Source of the DNA: Acinetobacter sp. ANC 4805
GTDB taxonomy: Bacteria > Pseudomonadota > Gammaproteobacteria > Pseudomonadales > Moraxellaceae
Assembly (NCBI RefSeq): GCF_022549495.1
Contig: NZ_JAKZGD010000006.1
Coordinates: 124,001-188,000, forward strand
Length of the DNA stretch: 64,000 nt
Direction: 5' to 3'
Part shown: positions 8,963 through 18,585 of the stretch, in pieces
How the letters are laid out: every line of letters starts with the position of its first letter
Position numbering within the stretch: position 1 is the stretch's first letter
Notes under the pieces: model-generated
Databases searched by the model: none
Seen by the model: the letters and a program-made list of their open reading frames with translations, nothing else
What the model was told of the DNA's origin: nothing
Translations under genes and position numbers: made by a program

Positions 8963-10690
8963 TTAATTTTCCTCAAAATTACGTTGGTGCAGTTGATAAT
9001 ACATTCCATGTTTTGCAAGTAATTCAGTATGCGTACCCTGCTCGATAATTAGCCCTTTATCCATCACCACAATCAGATCAGCATTTTCCACCGTAGATAA
9101 ACGGTGTGCAATCACAATCGTCGTACGACCTTGCATCGCGTCATCAAAAGCTTGCTGGATAAAGTATTCAGATTCATTATCTAGCGCACTGGTTGCTTCA
9201 TCTAAGATTAAGATTGGAGAATCTTTTAAAATCGCTCTCGCAATTGCAATACGTTGACGTTGACCACCTGAAAGGTTTAAACCTTGCGCACCAAGTATTG
9301 TGTCGTAGCCTTGTGGTAAATTCATAATAAAGTCATGGGCAAAAGCAGCTTTGGCTGCTGCAATCACTTTGTCATCACTCGAATCTTGTAACTGACCATA
9401 AGCAATATTATCGCGTACTGAACGATTAAAGAGCACAACCTGTTGATTGACTGTCGCAATTTGTGAACGCAGATAAGAAAGTTCTATTTCTTTTACCGCA
9501 ATATCATCAAAATAAATTTGACCTTCACTCAACTCTTGGAAACGTGGCAGCATATTAACCAATGAGGTTTTTCCTGCGCCAGATCGCCCCACCAATGCAA
9601 CAGTTTGACCAGCCTTAATATCTAAAGAAAAATCTTTGATCGCATGTGTACCATCGGTATAACGCAGATTGGCATGATCAAAGCGAATATTTCCTTTTAG
9701 CACTGGTTTGAGTTGCCCATTATTTTCTTCTTCAGGTAAATCCAGCAATTCAAATACTGAATGTGCTGCTGCCAAACCACGTTGAAGCTTTTCATTAATA
9801 TCAGTCAAGTTCTTCACTGGTTTTGAAATCAAACCTGCAGCCGTGATGAATGAGATAAACTCACCTGCTGAGGTATCACCTAAAACTTGTGGGCGCAATG
9901 CCAACCAAAGAATAGTCGCCATCGCAATGGATAATAACAGTTGAATAATTGGGCTGTTAATATTCTGCACTACAACCATTTTCAGTCCACGACGAAGATT
10001 TTCCTCAGAGGACTTATAAAACCGTTGTTGCTCAAAGACTTCTCCCGTAAAGCTCTTAACAACAGAATTTCCATTAATCGTCTCTTGCACAACATGGTTC
10101 ACATCACCCATGGTATTTTGCACTTGAATCGATAATTTGCGCATTTTCTTAGACGCGATACGGACTAACAAGCCAATAAATGGCATAAAAACCACGATAC
10201 ATAAGGTTAAGCGCCAATTGGTATAGAGCAAATAACTCAGTAAACCAATAACAATCAAACCGTCTTTAATCAAAGTCTGTAAAGATTCTGATGATGCCGC
10301 CGTTAACTGCTCAACGTTATACATCAACTTTGCGCTGATATGACCCGCACTATTATCCAGATAATATTGCGCAGGTAATCGTAGTAATTTAGCGTAGACT
10401 TCCTGACGGATACTAAAAACTAAACTACGTGAAATAACCGCTGAAAAATATCCACCCAAGAACAAACCAAGACCACGGAAGAACATTAGCAAGACAATTA
10501 AGGCAGGAAACCAATCAAGATTTTCACGGCTACCATTTTGAATCGCATCAATAATATACTTGAGCAACTTGGCAACAGAGACTTCTGTCGCCGCATTGAT
10601 TCCGAAACCAAGTAATACAAATAAGGCAACACCCCAATAAGATTTTAAATAACCTAATAGACGTACATAAACCTTAAAATCCTGACTCAC
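8963..10690 (-). CDS. msbA: Lipid A export ATP-binding/permease protein MsbA
   Basis: ABC half-transporter that flips core-lipid A across the inner membrane. The N-terminal six-helix membrane domain spans about 1-320. The nucleotide-binding domain has Walker A GRSGAGKT (368-375), signature LSGGQ (473-477), Walker B ILILDEAT (about 494-501) and the H-loop IAHRLS. The start codon is GTG at 10690, which overlaps the exbD stop by four bases (GTGA), so translation is coupled to exbD. Length 575 is as expected. Confidence 0.95.
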   Translation of the reverse strand: MSQDFKVYVRLLGYLKSYWGVALFVLLGFGINAATEVSVAKLLKYIIDAIQNGSRENLDWFPALIVLLMFFRGLGLFLGGYFSAVISRSLVFSIRQEVYAKLLRLPAQYYLDNSAGHISAKLMYNVEQLTAASSESLQTLIKDGLIVIGLLSYLLYTNWRLTLCIVVFMPFIGLLVRIASKKMRKLSIQVQNTMGDVNHVVQETINGNSVVKSFTGEVFEQQRFYKSSEENLRRGLKMVVVQNINSPIIQLLLSIAMATILWLALRPQVLGDTSAGEFISFITAAGLISKPVKNLTDINEKLQRGLAAAHSVFELLDLPEEENNGQLKPVLKGNIRFDHANLRYTDGTHAIKDFSLDIKAGQTVALVGRSGAGKTSLVNMLPRFQELSEGQIYFDDIAVKEIELSYLRSQIATVNQQVVLFNRSVRDNIAYGQLQDSSDDKVIAAAKAAFAHDFIMNLPQGYDTILGAQGLNLSGGQRQRIAIARAILKDSPILILDEATSALDNESEYFIQQAFDDAMQGRTTIVIAHRLSTVENADLIVVMDKGLIIEQGTHTELLAKHGMYYQLHQRNFEEN

Positions 10691-11115
10691 TCAGTAAAAC
10701 CTCTAGTTGGAACTTTGGTGCTAATATTTACGTTAACAAAGCCAAGTTGACCTGCCACATCCATTACACGAATCACATCTTCATGTTTTGCTTTTGCATC
10801 AGCAGCAATAATAAACATAAAATCACGACGATCTTGCGCAGCTTGCTTAATTGCTGTACTCAAATCTGCACTATCTTTTGTTGATAATGCTTGACCATTC
10901 ACAGAATAATGCCCTGTCGAGTCTACCATGATTTCAATTTTATGATCGAATTGTTTAGGCGGAACACCTTGGGCATCAGGTAAAGTTAGATTTATACGGC
11001 TTTGCTGACTAAAAGTCGTAGAAAGTAATAAAAACACCAAAATAAATAACATACAGTCAATCATTGGTGTCAAATTGATATGAATATCTTCGACTTGAGA
11101 ACGTTTAAATTTCAT
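10687..11115 (-). CDS. exbD: ExbD/TolR-family biopolymer transport protein
   Basis: Inner-membrane protein of the proton-driven ExbB-ExbD/TolQ-TolR class. One transmembrane helix near 20-40 (NLTPMIDCMLFILVFLLLST) contains the essential membrane aspartate in the PMID motif; a periplasmic domain follows. It directly follows exbB by 14 bases and overlaps msbA. Placement upstream of msbA is common in Acinetobacter and Pseudomonas. Whether it energises TonB or another envelope process cannot be told from sequence. Confidence 0.9.
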   Translation of the reverse strand: MKFKRSQVEDIHINLTPMIDCMLFILVFLLLSTTFSQQSRINLTLPDAQGVPPKQFDHKIEIMVDSTGHYSVNGQALSTKDSADLSTAIKQAAQDRRDFMFIIAADAKAKHEDVIRVMDVAGQLGFVNVNISTKVPTRGFTE

Positions 11116-11129
11116 GATGTCACCTATGC

Positions 11130-11759
11130 TCAGCTTGCACGGCGATGTTCTTGCACATGAGGTGCTTTTTTGTAGAAAAGTGCAGCATGAAATAATGTTG
11201 ATTGCTGTTCTAATTCAGCAATATATTCATGCACAACACGTTGAAAATAACGATAAGCAATCATGGCAGGAATCGCAATCAGCATCCCAACAGCCGTGGT
11301 AATCAAAGCTTTAGAAATACCCGGCATCATCATGCTCGCATTTCCTGCCGAGCCGATATCAATGACCAAAAATGATTCAATAATACCCAATACCGTTCCT
11401 AACAAACCAAGCAATGGTGCAATTGCACTCAACGTACCTAAAAAGTTAATGTTTTTCTCTAGATAGCTGATTTCTTGCGAAGCAGTTGCTTCCATTTGCG
11501 CACGCGCAAACTGCTCACCTTGATCTTGGTGGTCATAACCTGCTTTTAGAATACGTCCTAACGGGCTTTTTCTCACTTCATCTTGTTCTAGAGATGAAAT
11601 TACAGATTCAACATTTGAACCATGAACAAGTAACGCTTGAGGTAAAACTTGTGACCGTTTTAAACGAATATATCGTTCAATTGTAATAGCAACCGTAAAA
11701 ATTGATGAGAGAATAAGGGGTAGCATTAACCAACCACCCGCTTTCACAAGTTCCCACAT
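11130..11759 (-). CDS. exbB: ExbB/TolQ/MotA-family proton channel protein
   Basis: Partner of ExbD. Three membrane segments are visible: residues about 8-26, then a pair around 110-160 that carries the GLLGTVLGIIESF and AMLIAIPAMIAY-like signatures of the family. A long cytoplasmic loop lies between the first and second. I take the ATG at 11759 (MWELVKAGG, 209 residues); the TTG four codons upstream is less likely. It is the first gene of an exbB-exbD-msbA-lpxK-kdsB run. Confidence 0.9.
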   Translation of the reverse strand: MWELVKAGGWLMLPLILSSIFTVAITIERYIRLKRSQVLPQALLVHGSNVESVISSLEQDEVRKSPLGRILKAGYDHQDQGEQFARAQMEATASQEISYLEKNINFLGTLSAIAPLLGLLGTVLGIIESFLVIDIGSAGNASMMMPGISKALITTAVGMLIAIPAMIAYRYFQRVVHEYIAELEQQSTLFHAALFYKKAPHVQEHRRAS

Positions 11760-11806
11760 ATTATTCCCCAATAATATTTAAAATATAAAAGGACGCACCT
11801 TAAATA

Positions 11807-12694
11807 TTAGCTAGGTAAACAAATATTTAAGATTCCATCCAATTCATCCAATGAGTGGTAGTGAATGACCATTTTCCCTTTACCTTTTTGGTTATGGTCA
11901 ATTTTTACATTTGCTCCAAAACGTTCCGATAGTTTCTGAGTCAATTGTTCAATATCAGGAGAAACCTGTACCTTTTCCTTTTCAGGTTTTGGCTCACTCC
12001 ACTCACGCACCAATTGCTCAGTCTGACGCACTGACAAGGCTTTTTCAATTACGATTTTAGCAACATCGATTTGGTCTTTTGCTTTTAAGGTCAAAATGGC
12101 GCGAGCATGCCCCATATCCAATTGACCTTGTTGCATTAAGTCTTTAATCGGATCAGCCAAACTCAACAAGCGTAGTAAATTACTGACTGTAGTACGTGCT
12201 TTACCTACAGTATCCGCAATTTCTTGATGGCTCAAACCGAACTCATCATGAAACCGTTGCAAAGCAACTGCTTGATCAATTGGATTGAGATCTTGACGCT
12301 GAATGTTTTCAATTAATGCCAATGCAATCGCAACTTGATCATTTAAATCTCGCACGATTGCAGGAATTTCCGTTAATCCTGCTAATTGTGCAGCACGCCA
12401 ACGGCGTTCACCTGCAATAATTTCATAAGAATATTGTTCATCTTCGATAGGACGAATCACAATTGGTTGCATCACCCCGTGTTTCTCAATCGACGATGCA
12501 AGCTCTTGTAAGTCTTGTTCTTGGATAAAGCGACGTGGTTGATATTCACCACGTTTTAATAAATTGACATCAATTTGCTTGAGTTGACCATGATCTAAGG
12601 CTTGTGCTTCAAGTTGCAATTTTTCTTTTTGAATTGAACCCAATAGCGCATCTAAACCACGACCTTTAGCCAATCCGCGTTTTTTGATGCTCAT
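11807..12694 (-). CDS. parB: Chromosome partitioning protein ParB
   Basis: Centromere-binding CTPase. The N-terminal GRGLDALLG is typical of chromosomal ParB. The CTP-binding ParB/Srx domain has GEYQPRR and GERRWRAAQLAG; the helix-turn-helix around 150-190 has LSHQEIADTVGKARTTVSNLLRLL; a dimerisation domain ends the protein. Its ATG overlaps the parA stop by four bases. No perfect 16-bp parS palindrome was noticed nearby. Confidence 0.95.
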   Translation of the reverse strand: MSIKKRGLAKGRGLDALLGSIQKEKLQLEAQALDHGQLKQIDVNLLKRGEYQPRRFIQEQDLQELASSIEKHGVMQPIVIRPIEDEQYSYEIIAGERRWRAAQLAGLTEIPAIVRDLNDQVAIALALIENIQRQDLNPIDQAVALQRFHDEFGLSHQEIADTVGKARTTVSNLLRLLSLADPIKDLMQQGQLDMGHARAILTLKAKDQIDVAKIVIEKALSVRQTEQLVREWSEPKPEKEKVQVSPDIEQLTQKLSERFGANVKIDHNQKGKGKMVIHYHSLDELDGILNICLPS

Positions 12695-13473
12695 ACAGAA
12701 CTTCCTTTTTTCACTTTACTTTTCTTCAACATTTCTGCGGCTAAATTCAAATATGCAACCGCACCTTTTGAACTTTTCTCAAAATAGATCACAGGCAAAC
12801 CATGGGCTGGCGCTTCTGCTAAACGAATATTTCGAGGAATCACCGTTTCATATAACTTTTTACCAAAATACTGCTCTAACTCAGCCGACACATCACGCGT
12901 CAACGCATTTCGAGCATCATACATGGTACGTAATACCCCGACAATTTCCAAGCTTGGATTGAGCGCTTTTTGTATACGATCAATCGTCTGAGTCAAATCA
13001 GCCAAACCTTCCAAAGCATAATATTCACACTGCATTGGGATAATTACACCATTGACTGCAGCCAAAGCATTCACTGTAATCAAACTCAAACTTGGTGCGC
13101 AGTCCACAATAATATAATCAAAAGCTGAATCAACTTCTTGCAAGGCATTTTTAAGAATAAACTCACGCCCTTCTTGTTCAGCAATTGCAAGTTCCACACC
13201 CGCGAGCTCTCGGTTTGCACCTAGAACTTTATAACCAACTTCAGCTTTTTGAATCGCAGTTTCAATTGGTACTTCACCCAACAACACATCGGTAATCGAG
13301 TAAAGTAAGTCATTCTTTTGAACGCCAGACCCCATAGTGGCATTACCTTGAGAATCCATATCAACCAATAAGACACGTTTCTTCAAAATCGCCAAAGAAG
13401 CAGCAAGATTAACGGCTGTTGTGGTTTTTCCCACGCCACCTTTTTGGTTTGCAATCGCAATAATTTGAGCCAT
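12691..13473 (-). CDS. parA: Chromosome partitioning ATPase ParA
   Basis: Deviant Walker-A ATPase (KGGVGKTTTAVNLAASLA, about 10-27) with Walker B IIVDCAPSLS, typical of ParA/Soj proteins without an N-terminal DNA-binding extension (260 residues). It positions origin-proximal regions together with ParB, with which it overlaps by four bases. The rsmG gene 18 bases upstream gives the rsmG-parA-parB order often found near chromosomal origins, although no origin is visible here. Confidence 0.96.
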   Translation of the reverse strand: MAQIIAIANQKGGVGKTTTAVNLAASLAILKKRVLLVDMDSQGNATMGSGVQKNDLLYSITDVLLGEVPIETAIQKAEVGYKVLGANRELAGVELAIAEQEGREFILKNALQEVDSAFDYIIVDCAPSLSLITVNALAAVNGVIIPMQCEYYALEGLADLTQTIDRIQKALNPSLEIVGVLRTMYDARNALTRDVSAELEQYFGKKLYETVIPRNIRLAEAPAHGLPVIYFEKSSKGAVAYLNLAAEMLKKSKVKKGSSV

Positions 13474-13491
13474 GATTACCCTTAATATTTT

Positions 13492-14127
13492 TTATTGAAT
13501 TCGTTGAAGTAAAAGTAAATGACGTTGTTCATCTAATCGTGGCACACGCAGCTCTATTACTTTGCATGAATACTGGTCTTTCATCTGTTCCATTTCATCA
13601 ACTGGAATCAAGCCCTTCATTGCAGCAATAATACTTTGCTCATGCATATAAGGTTGCGCCGCATCAACAAAATCAGTTAATGAAGCAAATGCTCGACTTG
13701 TAATGACATCAAACTGACCAAGTTCACCAATCGTGTCTTCATTTTCTACACGTGTTTGAACTGCAACAACATTATTCAATTTTAAATCGGCAATAAATTG
13801 CTTAAGAAAACGAATTTTTTTTCCATTTGAATCTAACAATACACACGAACGTTCTGGTTGGCATAATGCAATGATCATGCCGGGCATTCCACCGCCCGTA
13901 CCAACATCCAATAATCGCCCTTGTGGTAAATCATTTAAGATACTTAAACTATCTAACAAATGTTTAACCAACATTTCTTTTGGATCGCGAATTGCGGTCA
14001 AGTTGTATGCTTTGTTCCACAGCACTAGAGCATCTTGATATTTCAATAGTAGTGTTAGTGCTTCTTCATTCAGGTTTAAACCTAAAGCCTGACTACCTTG
14101 CTTTAATTCTTGAAAAAAAGGATGCAT
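13492..14127 (-). CDS. rsmG: 16S rRNA (guanine-527-N7)-methyltransferase
   Basis: SAM-dependent Rossmann methyltransferase modifying G527 of 16S rRNA (GidB). The SAM-binding motif LLDVGTGGGMPGMIIAL is clear, and WNKAYNLTAIRDP upstream of it is family-typical. The open frame extends to a TTG at 14181, but the ATG at 14127 gives 211 residues starting MHPFFQELKQG, the usual beginning of the family. Confidence 0.95.
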   Translation of the reverse strand: MHPFFQELKQGSQALGLNLNEEALTLLLKYQDALVLWNKAYNLTAIRDPKEMLVKHLLDSLSILNDLPQGRLLDVGTGGGMPGMIIALCQPERSCVLLDSNGKKIRFLKQFIADLKLNNVVAVQTRVENEDTIGELGQFDVITSRAFASLTDFVDAAQPYMHEQSIIAAMKGLIPVDEMEQMKDQYSCKVIELRVPRLDEQRHLLLLQRIQ

Positions 14128-14204
14128 AACAGTGCAACATCTCGATAAACTTGCCGTGCAGTATACCGATTTCTGATACAAGGCACAGTAGGACTTGTTG
14201 AACG

Positions 14205-14246
14205 ATTATGCAGTTAAACATTTACAAACATGATAAACTGCATAAT
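14205..14246. repeat. Perfect 11-bp inverted repeat with 20-base spacer
   Basis: ATTATGCAGTT at 14205-14215 is repeated as AACTGCATAAT at 14236-14246. It lies between murU and rsmG on the minus strand. No T-tract follows on either strand, so it is not a standard terminator; the half-site spacing of 31 bases (about three helical turns) would fit a dimeric regulator. Confidence 0.5.
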
Positions 14247-14298
14247 CCATTAGGTTTTTCGTCTTTTCTTATACAAATCAAAGATAGACAAAACATTT

Positions 14299-14988
14299 TT
14301 ATAAAAACAGACCTTGCATAATTTGTTGATCAAGCTGCTCCAAACGCTCTGGAGTGCCGACATCCACCCAGACCCCTTGTAATTTTTCAGCAGAAACTTG
14401 CTGTTGTTGCATCGCTTGTTTAAGCAAAGGCGCTAAAGGTCGCTTACCATTTTCTAAACCAGAAAACATTTTGGGTGCTAAAACTGCAACCCCACTATAG
14501 GTCAAAGCTTCACCTAACTGTGCTTGCTCAAAAGTATAAGCCAGATCATTCGCAAGGATAAAGTCACCTTTCAAATGTTGTGGTGGGTTATCAACCAACA
14601 CCAAATGTGCTTGCTTGTCACCCAACTCGACATTCAACAAGGGAGCGAAATCCATTGTGCTCCAAACATCACCATTCACCAAAATAAAGGGCTCATCACC
14701 CAATAATGGTAGTGCATTGATAATACCACCTGCGGTTTCAAGTCCTTCACCTTCATGCGACCATAAAATCGTCACACCAAATTGAGAACCATCACCCAAA
14801 GCAGTTGCCAGTTTCTCACCCAACCAAGCGGTATTGATGACAATCTCGGTAACACCTATCTTTTGCAGCTTTTCAATATGCCAAACAATCAGAGGCTTTC
14901 CACCCACTTCAAGTAAAGGCTTAGGCGTATGCAACGTTAAAGGTCGCATACGATTTCCTAGACCTGCTGCAAGAATCATGGCTTTCAT
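14299..14988 (-). CDS. murU: N-acetylmuramate alpha-1-phosphate uridylyltransferase (MurU)
   Basis: Sugar-phosphate nucleotidyltransferase with the N-terminal signature MILAAGLGNRMRPLT..KPLLEVGGKPL and the VNGDVW metal-binding region. In Pseudomonas, MurU converts MurNAc-1-phosphate to UDP-MurNAc in the cell-wall recycling route that bypasses de novo (fosfomycin-sensitive) MurA. The specific function is assigned because the gene overlaps amgK by one base (TAATG), the conserved anhydro-sugar recycling pair. Length 229. Confidence 0.88.
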   Translation of the reverse strand: MKAMILAAGLGNRMRPLTLHTPKPLLEVGGKPLIVWHIEKLQKIGVTEIVINTAWLGEKLATALGDGSQFGVTILWSHEGEGLETAGGIINALPLLGDEPFILVNGDVWSTMDFAPLLNVELGDKQAHLVLVDNPPQHLKGDFILANDLAYTFEQAQLGEALTYSGVAVLAPKMFSGLENGKRPLAPLLKQAMQQQQVSAEKLQGVWVDVGTPERLEQLDQQIMQGLFL

Positions 14989-16001
14989 TATGCAACGACC
15001 TCATATTCACCATATTTAGCGATGAACTTTGGCATCACAACATCACGCACAAATTGCATAAAATCATTAAGCTCATCATACGCTTGACTTTCTTCAAGTA
15101 AGTACCACATCACACGTGGTAAATCTTTTAAATAACCCGATTTACCATCACGCTCAAACAGACGCACAAAAATACCGAGAATCTTGAGGTGACGTTGAAT
15201 TGCCATAAAATCAGCATCACGTTTGAATTGCTCAAAGCTACGGTTTTCTTTTGCAGTCGCAGGTAATAAGTTATAAAACACCTCAAACCACCCATAGACT
15301 TGTACAGCATTCCATTGCACATAGGCATCACGTGTAATCGAAATCAGATCATAAGTATCAGCACCAATCACTGCATCTTGAAAATCAATCACGCCAAGAA
15401 CCTGTTCATTCTCGATTTTCATCAAATTACGACTATGATAATCACGATGCACAATGACTTGTGGCTGATTGATTGCCTCAATCGCAAGGAAATCAAAAGC
15501 CTGTTCAATCGTTTCCAACTGCTGCTCTGTTGGCTGAATCTCTAATGATGGCAACATCCATTCGGTTAGCAGACGCATTTCTGTCATCAACTTTTCATAG
15601 GAATATGCTGGCAACTGTTGATGTGCATCAATCTGCTGTAAGTCAATCAATTGTTTAAAGCTTTGTGCATAATATTGATCAACCGTGTCATCATTTAATA
15701 AGGTTGATAATACGACATCACCAAAGTCTTCTAACAACAACAAACCAAGTGATAGATCTTTGGCAACAATATGCGGTACACGCACACCATTTTTATCAAA
15801 GAACTCATCAATCTCTACAAATGGGACGCAATCTTCTTTTTCAGGTGGCGCATCCATGAGCATATATGTTTTGTTTTGTAACTTAATTCGGGCATAGCGA
15901 CGAAAGCTTGCATCTCCAGCCAAAAAATTGATCTCAAATTGATCGGTTTGGAGAGTAGCTTGAAGCCAAGTTTGTATCAATTGTTCGCGTTGTGTATTCA
16001 T
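14988..16001 (-). CDS. amgK: N-acetylmuramate/N-acetylglucosamine kinase (AmgK)
   Basis: Aminoglycoside phosphotransferase-fold sugar kinase that makes MurNAc-1-phosphate. Visible motifs are the catalytic HRDYHSRNL and the metal-binding VIDFQDAVIG with a downstream DLISITRD. I take the ATG at 16001 (337 residues); a TTG two codons upstream is in frame. It is divergent from lptD with a 118-base shared upstream region. Confidence 0.9.
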   Translation of the reverse strand: MNTQREQLIQTWLQATLQTDQFEINFLAGDASFRRYARIKLQNKTYMLMDAPPEKEDCVPFVEIDEFFDKNGVRVPHIVAKDLSLGLLLLEDFGDVVLSTLLNDDTVDQYYAQSFKQLIDLQQIDAHQQLPAYSYEKLMTEMRLLTEWMLPSLEIQPTEQQLETIEQAFDFLAIEAINQPQVIVHRDYHSRNLMKIENEQVLGVIDFQDAVIGADTYDLISITRDAYVQWNAVQVYGWFEVFYNLLPATAKENRSFEQFKRDADFMAIQRHLKILGIFVRLFERDGKSGYLKDLPRVMWYLLEESQAYDELNDFMQFVRDVVMPKFIAKYGEYEVVA

Positions 16002-16119
16002 TTGCAATAAAATCTAAAACTAGCTGAGATTTTGAAAGCTTAAGTGTAGCCACTTATCAACTTTTTCTCTATGATGCGACAATAATTAATTGTGAATTAG
16101 CGTACTGGTTAATGAGACA

Positions 16120-18585
16120 ATGAAACATCAGTTTAAATTTAATCCTTTAGCAACAGCTATTTTAACACTCTTGTGTGGCGGCTCGATTCAATCTAGTTTC
16201 GCAGCGCAGGCTGATGTTGTCTCTACGCTTGACAATCAACAGCTCAAAGCAGCCATTCAAAAAGATCAAGTGCAAGAAAACTATCCTGGTGAGAAGTTTT
16301 TTCAGCAATATTATGTTGATAAATCTGCACCAGAAGCACAATTACGCGACAATCGCTATTTGAGCTCCTCTTTTTGTCAGGGAACATGGGTCACACCGAT
16401 CAATCCGGAAACGAAGGCAAATCCATCAAATACAGCGACTTCTGTGATTACTGCTGATTATGGGCATTACAACCCTACTGGTGATTCTGTTCTACAAGGT
16501 AATGTTATCATTGACCAAGAAGGTCGAACGATTCGTGCAGATCAAGTCACGATTGATCCAACACAAACACATGCCAAAGCTCAAGGACGTGTGCAACTCG
16601 CTCAATCAGGATTACTTACCCAAAGTGATCATATTGACTACAATTTAAAAACCCAAACGGGCGATTTAAATAATAGCTTTTATATTTCTGAACAAGAACA
16701 CGCGCATGGACATGCAAGTCAGATTAAACGTCAGAATGAAAATCTTATTGTACTAAAAGATGCAAGTTATACCGCTTGCCCGCCTGATCAAAAACCTGCT
16801 TGGAAGATTCAAGCAAAGCAAATTGAACTGGATCAAGCTTCTGGGCGTGGCGTAACTCGTGGCACTAAGCTTTATGTCAAAGATGTTCCCGTATTAGCAG
16901 TACCTTATTTCAACTTTCCAATTGATGACCGTCGTACAACGGGTTTATTAAGCCCCAATTTTGGCTATAGCAACGATGGTGGTGTCCAGCTTACAACACC
17001 CGTTTATCTCAATCTTGCACCAAATTATGACCTTATACTCACGCCAAGCTATATGAGCAAACGTGGCGCAAAATTAGATGGCGAATTTCGCTATATGACT
17101 GAGGATTTTGGTTCTGGTCGTATTTGGGGTGGCTATTTACCAAATGATGATTACTATGACGATAAAAATCGAAGCGATCTACACTTTATTCACAATTGGA
17201 AAATCAACAATCAATGGTCAACCAATTTAGAATATAACTACGCATCGGATAAAGATTACTTTACAGACTTTAATAACAATCCAAATACGCGAACAGATCT
17301 CAACTTACGTCGTGCTTGGGAACTCAATTACCGCAATGGTATTCCTGGGCTTAAGGCTCAATTAAAAGTTGAAGACTTCCAAACCTTGGATAAAACCATT
17401 GACGACAAAGACAAACCTTATGCTCGTCTTCCACAATTTTTATTAAACTATGTTGGTGGCGATCCTCAAGGTCTACAATATGAATTTAATAATGATACTG
17501 CTTACTTTAAAAAATCAATTAGCGATCAATCTGCTTTAGAGTCTAGTGGTACACGTATTTACAACCAATTCGCTGTCCGCTACAACTACCTAACACCGTC
17601 TTGGTTCTATGCCGTTCCTGAAATATCGATCAGAAGCATTAACACCTTTTATGACCAAGATTCGAAAGAAGGACGTGGACTCTCTGCATCTGATGATTTA
17701 GAGAAATCTGTTGCTGTCCCTCAATTCACCTTTGCAACAGGTGTAACTTTCGAAAAAGAAGGTAAATACCTACAAAGTATTTCACCACGTGCTTTTTATG
17801 CTTATTCTCCCTACAAAAAACAAGATGATCATCCAAACTTTGATTCAACAACCGCATCAATCAATTATGATCAACTCTTTAACCCATATCGCTTCTACGG
17901 ACATGACCGTCTAGATGATAATAATTTCTTATCACTCGGTGTAACCTACAGTCTATTAGATACCGAAGGTTTAGAACGGATAAAAGCGAGTATCGGGCAA
18001 AGTTATTATTTTAGCGATCGACGTGTAACACTCAATCAACAACCTGACGAATTTGACACCCAAAATCGTACAGGACCGATTGTGAACATATCTAGTCAGC
18101 TCAATCAAAACTTCACCATTGCAGCCAACTCAGCATGGATGTCAAATGGTGACAATGCTCAACGAGACTTCCAAGCTTACTATGTCGGCAATAAGGGAAA
18201 TCTCTACAATGTTGGTTACTTCTATCGTAACAATATCCCAGATCGACAAAGTTCTTACGATCAAGCGGTTGCATCCTTTATACAACCAGTAAAAGATAAT
18301 TGGCGTATTATGGGCCATGCGCAATATGACCTAGACAATAGCTTGATGCGTGAATATTTACTTGGCGTAAATTATGAATCTTGCTGTTGGGCTGTCTCAG
18401 TATATGGTCGTTCTTACTATAACGATTTGGATGACCCAAATGCACCAGATGTTCATAGAAAACGTGCTGTCATGGCTGAACTTACACTTAAAGGTCTAGG
18501 TGCGTTCAATAACAAGCTCGCCTCTCTTCTTGAAAATAGAGTTTTAGGTTTCAACAAAATTAATCAATCTTGGACACAACGTTAA
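16120..18585 (+). CDS. lptD: LPS-assembly protein LptD
   Basis: Outer-membrane beta-barrel that inserts lipopolysaccharide/lipooligosaccharide at the cell surface. A signal peptide covers about residues 1-28 (SSFAAQA). It is followed by an OstA-type periplasmic beta-jellyroll (about 120-240) and a large barrel domain. Cysteines are present in the N-terminal domain (CQGTW, TACPPD) and as a CC pair near the C-terminus (ESCCWAVSVYGR), which fits the inter-domain disulfides LptD needs. Length 821 is slightly above E. coli's 784. It overlaps surA by one base (TAATG). Confidence 0.96.
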   Translation: MKHQFKFNPLATAILTLLCGGSIQSSFAAQADVVSTLDNQQLKAAIQKDQVQENYPGEKFFQQYYVDKSAPEAQLRDNRYLSSSFCQGTWVTPINPETKANPSNTATSVITADYGHYNPTGDSVLQGNVIIDQEGRTIRADQVTIDPTQTHAKAQGRVQLAQSGLLTQSDHIDYNLKTQTGDLNNSFYISEQEHAHGHASQIKRQNENLIVLKDASYTACPPDQKPAWKIQAKQIELDQASGRGVTRGTKLYVKDVPVLAVPYFNFPIDDRRTTGLLSPNFGYSNDGGVQLTTPVYLNLAPNYDLILTPSYMSKRGAKLDGEFRYMTEDFGSGRIWGGYLPNDDYYDDKNRSDLHFIHNWKINNQWSTNLEYNYASDKDYFTDFNNNPNTRTDLNLRRAWELNYRNGIPGLKAQLKVEDFQTLDKTIDDKDKPYARLPQFLLNYVGGDPQGLQYEFNNDTAYFKKSISDQSALESSGTRIYNQFAVRYNYLTPSWFYAVPEISIRSINTFYDQDSKEGRGLSASDDLEKSVAVPQFTFATGVTFEKEGKYLQSISPRAFYAYSPYKKQDDHPNFDSTTASINYDQLFNPYRFYGHDRLDDNNFLSLGVTYSLLDTEGLERIKASIGQSYYFSDRRVTLNQQPDEFDTQNRTGPIVNISSQLNQNFTIAANSAWMSNGDNAQRDFQAYYVGNKGNLYNVGYFYRNNIPDRQSSYDQAVASFIQPVKDNWRIMGHAQYDLDNSLMREYLLGVNYESCCWAVSVYGRSYYNDLDDPNAPDVHRKRAVMAELTLKGLGAFNNKLASLLENRVLGFNKINQSWTQR

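Noticed and set aside
11807..14127. Chromosomal origin near rsmG-parAB
   Set aside because: No dnaA, dnaN, DnaA-box cluster or parS palindrome is visible in the window.
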